Assembly (NCBI GenBank): GCA_050084985.1
Contig: JBITNC010000001.1
Span: 170,252,001 to 170,316,000, forward strand
Reading direction: 5' to 3'
DNA length: 64,000 nt
Source: Nageia nagi
Taxonomy: Eukaryota > Pinophyta
Shown: positions 61,481-64,000 of the stretch, in pieces
Layout of the letters: each line of letters begins with the position of its first letter
Numbering within the stretch: the stretch's first letter is position 1
Notes under the pieces: model-generated
The model's input: only the letters and a program-made list of their open reading frames with translations
The model's database searches: none
Told to the model about the DNA's origin: nothing
Program-made: the position numbers and the translations under genes

Positions 61481-62235
61481 CCTTGCATTGTCCAATATTG
61501 AGAATTTTTTATTTCTATAGAATATATGATTCCTTGTATTTGGTTGAAAACAAAAAAGTTTAGCGATGAATATATAAATAAGTCTATATGTTATTATAGG
61601 CATATGAAACGTAAGAGTTGAACTGGAAATGTAGATTAACATCCCAAGCAAGATAAGGGCACTTCATTTTATTGCCTACAATCATATGAAACCTCAAATA
61701 TCAAATAATATGCATACATTGAAGATAGTTATATATAGAAAATTAGTGTTGGTATTCATTGACATTTCATGAGATTGCAAGAAGACAAATGGTGTTTTGT
61801 ATATGAAAGGAAAGGGAAATTCATAATATTGAATGTAGAATCATACTTCATGTAGTATTTTGGTTGTTGGTTGTCCACTAATTATATTGTATGCATTTTA
61901 GGTTAGATGTAAGAAAAGGGATGATACTATTATTGTAATTATTAAGATTATAAAATAATATAATAAATCATGACAACTAGTTTGTTGTGAGTTTTCACCA
62001 TTCGAAATAACATCGAGGGGTTTCCCATGCTAAACAAATCTTGTTGTTGACTTTGTGAAATGTTTTGTACTTTCATAGATTCATAATTTTTACTCCTAAG
62101 CAAATGCAAATATTGTACATTTGTTATTTATTCATATTTATGGAAGGTATAATTGTTAGTATTGATCATACATTTATAACATGAGATGAAGTATCACATT
62201 TCCATGTAGAGTCCAATTGAAGGCAACTTACATAG
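61481..62235. other. AT-rich stretch, nothing recognised
   Basis: No motif or repeat identified. Confidence 0.4.
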
Positions 62236-62607
62236 TTGAAATTGAAACTTAATGATGAAAATATGCTTCATTTGTTATATAACTTCATGATTAATGACCA
62301 ATCCGTGATGGAAATTTCATTTTATATGATAATAATCAAATACATTAATCAAAAGTATTATATTTATTTTTTTAAAAATAAGATGGCTTTAAAGGTGATT
62401 GTTACAAATGTCAAACAATTCTCCGACCTTGTGTATTCTTCTAAAGCTCCCATGGTGATACATACTGGAAGAACGTTGGCAAAGGTTGCAAAGTTTGGTT
62501 TTACACATGATAATTGTGTCTACTTTAAAGTTTTAGAGCCTTTTCAAGAAAACCCATTTTGTGCATATCATCCGAACATTGCAATCTATAAAACTACATT
62601 TCGATAA
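62236..62607 (+). CDS. Hypothetical 123-codon ORF, doubtful
   Basis: The longest plus-strand frame near the right end. The N-terminal half is AT-rich and looks like chance sequence. From the internal Met at about 62384 (MALKVIVTNVKQFSDL) composition is more protein-like, with YSSKAPMVIHTGRTLAKVAK and VLEPFQENPFCAYHP. I do not recognise a family. It could be an exon fragment, a decayed element piece or chance. No intron signals or promoter were established. Confidence 0.2.
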   Translation: MKLKLNDENMLHLLYNFMINDQSVMEISFYMIIIKYINQKYYIYFFKNKMALKVIVTNVKQFSDLVYSSKAPMVIHTGRTLAKVAKFGFTHDNCVYFKVLEPFQENPFCAYHPNIAIYKTTFR

Positions 62608-63489
62608 GGCAAAAAAAAAATTATAAGAAACTCATTTATGTTGTGTCTTGTGAAAAACATGTTGATCCTTTAATAGAGGAATGTTCATGTTAAATCGTTA
62701 TTACAAATATATAATCATTACTTGAAACATTTTAATTATTTTTCGATTATAAATGACATGAATTTTTTTATAAGAAATTCGTTTATGTTATGTGCTTAGT
62801 AGACAAACCAAATTTACATGAATTATATAATAAAATGGAACTTTGAAAACCTTATAGACCAGACTTTTCACTTCTATCACTAAAAAAATCCAATAATCAA
62901 TCTCAACAATAATTTCTAGTAGTTAAATGTACAAAATATGGTCTAATTCCACCCAAAAAATTATTGGTATTTTTATCCAATGGACAGTGCAAAATCTGCA
63001 TCAACCTGTAAAGAAATTAGTACATAGAATTTGGACCCAATTGGCTGATGCAAACATACCCACAAGATAATAGAACAATTCCAAACAAAACGACTGCATC
63101 AAATGATAAAGAAAAAGAGCAAAGTTCAATTAAGAGTTGCTTTACTCTCTTTATACCAAACTACCGGGTTACTAGTACACCTTTCATCGAGTGTTTTCTA
63201 TTTCCTTCAAGCATTTCTCCTTTCTTCTTTGCGATTCGTACACCTCCTCCAGACCTTCACTCGACAATTGTATAGGATTCTTGAAAAATAGTTCAATACC
63301 ATGACTTCGTAGTATTAAAAACAAGGCTTTCACAAATACCTTATCGACAATCAACAACATTGTCTATTTGTACAAATATTTAATAACAGCTCGTTTGGAA
63401 AAAAATGAAATGAAACATGGTTTCCTTTCTACCTGAAAGCATGCATCATATCATTGTGTAAGACTCTTTATAACTTGCATTACTTTGCA
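62608..63489. other. 3' flank of the PPR pseudogene
   Basis: No clear gene. Base composition becomes less AT-rich and CpG more frequent after about 63050. It probably includes the former 3' untranslated region of the minus-strand PPR gene. Confidence 0.4.
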
Positions 63490-64000
63490 TCACCAATAAT
63501 CTCCAGAAGAATATTCTCCATGTTTGAAACGATGGAGTCGGTTCACATCCCTCACAACAATGTCCCTTGCAACAATATTGGAAGATAAACTTGGTTCAAA
63601 TATGGCAGTCATCACTTACTCGAAGGTTCTTCACAACTCTAATAATGGTTCAGGTTGCAACAATCTTGAAGATAAACTTGTTTGCAGTAAAAAAGTCATC
63701 GCATACTCGAAGGCTCTTCACAACTCTAATAATGGTTCAGGTTGCAACAATCTTGAAGATAAACTTGTTTGCAGTAAAAAAGGCATCGCATACTCGAAGG
63801 CTCTTCACAACTCTAATAACGGTTCAAGGGGAGTCTTTAACAACCCGAACACAATTGCCAACTCTACGGTTTACGCTATGCTGGTAGAGAAGCAATTATT
63901 TATCATCAGCCTCCACATCACACAACACAGGTATTGTACTTGGAATATAGCCCGCTGCCTTCATCTCACTCGACAATTTCTCCAATTTTCCATAGATTTC
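63490..64000 (-). pseudogene. PPR protein, DYW class: C-terminal E+/DYW region, broken
   Basis: The minus-strand reading from the window edge gives EIYGKLEKLSSEMKAAGYIP and VLCDVEADDK, the hallmark run-in to the DYW domain of plant organelle RNA-editing PPR proteins. The domain follows with LLLYQHS, FGLLK (another frame), IRVVKSLRVCD, KFIFKIVA and the terminal ARDIVVRDVNR, HGEYSSGDYW and a stop at 63490-63492. The zinc- and deaminase-type residues are damaged: the HSE motif reads HSV, and the CxxCH motif reads CDAFF, CDDFF or SDDCH in three tandem units. Stops are at the end of each unit and after DDK, and at least two single-base shifts are present. The upstream PPR repeats lie beyond the window. 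An active relative would act in mitochondria or plastids. Confidence 0.92.
63571..63832 (-). repeat. 87-bp tandem triplication within the DYW domain
   Basis: Units at 63571-63658 (88 bases), 63659-63745 and 63746-63832 (87 each). The last two differ at only a handful of bases; the first is more diverged and one base longer. Each covers RVVK-LRV-CxxCH-KFI-KIVA of the DYW domain, 29 codons, and units two and three each bring an in-frame TGA. Confidence 0.95.

Noticed and set aside
63560-64000. Plus-strand frame open for 147 codons to the window edge, with a 29-residue internal repeat
   Set aside because: It is the complement of the PPR-DYW region; the repeat is the 87-bp triplication read on the wrong strand. 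The minus-strand reading ends in a canonical GDYW and stop.
1-64000. tRNA, rRNA or other structural RNA genes
   Set aside because: None recognised. TGGTATCAAAGC at 23851 is a primer-binding site, not a tRNA gene.

Overview
The window looks like intergenic DNA from a large, repeat-rich seed plant genome. It is very AT-rich, has no intact long reading frame, and is packed with old Copia, Gypsy and LINE copies full of stops and frameshifts. The only host-type gene is the C-terminal end of a PPR protein of the DYW class (63490-64000, minus strand), a family greatly expanded in land plants. The very low gene density and nested old LTR elements would fit a gymnosperm, but that is inference; no species is claimed.

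Layout. 655-6010: Copia family 1, plus strand, gag-pol with a 3' LTR. 7815-8150: a 47-bp minisatellite. 9285-22349: Gypsy element 1 (minus): gag, protease, RT, RNase H and integrase at 22349-17410, and an extra gene ('ORF-X') at 11010-9285. The two parts are split by a nested LTR element (11564-16495) that carries only an ORF-X-like gene. 22350-44098: Copia family 2 (plus), split by Gypsy element 2 (27190-41959, minus), which has 2.12-kb LTRs, gag, protease, an archaeal-type RNase H placed before RT, RT-RNase H, integrase and a 3' ORF-X. A third LTR of the Gypsy 2 family lies head to head with the left LTR (25152-27164), making a near-palindrome with arms of about 2 kb. 44140-48281: a second Copia family 1 copy (minus), with matched LTRs and the 5-bp duplication CATTG, but lacking everything between the 5' LTR and mid-integrase. 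48700-52260: another ORF-X remnant. 55040-57825: a chromodomain-bearing Gypsy pol (plus). 58700-60680: a LINE reverse transcriptase (minus). 60700-61480: an array of about 80-bp monomers of two alternating types. 62236-63489: unassigned. 63490-64000: the PPR-DYW pseudogene.

Little here appears functional. The elements supply gag (particle), protease, RT/RNase H (copying) and integrase (insertion), but every copy is broken. The most unusual items are the repeated occurrence of ORF-X, an unrecognised retroelement gene with a globular N-terminal part and a coiled-coil C-terminal part; the head-to-head LTR palindrome; five stop codons shared by two separate Copia family 1 insertions; and the triplicated 87-bp segment inside the DYW domain. 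All similarities were judged by eye from translations and sequence comparison; no database was searched.
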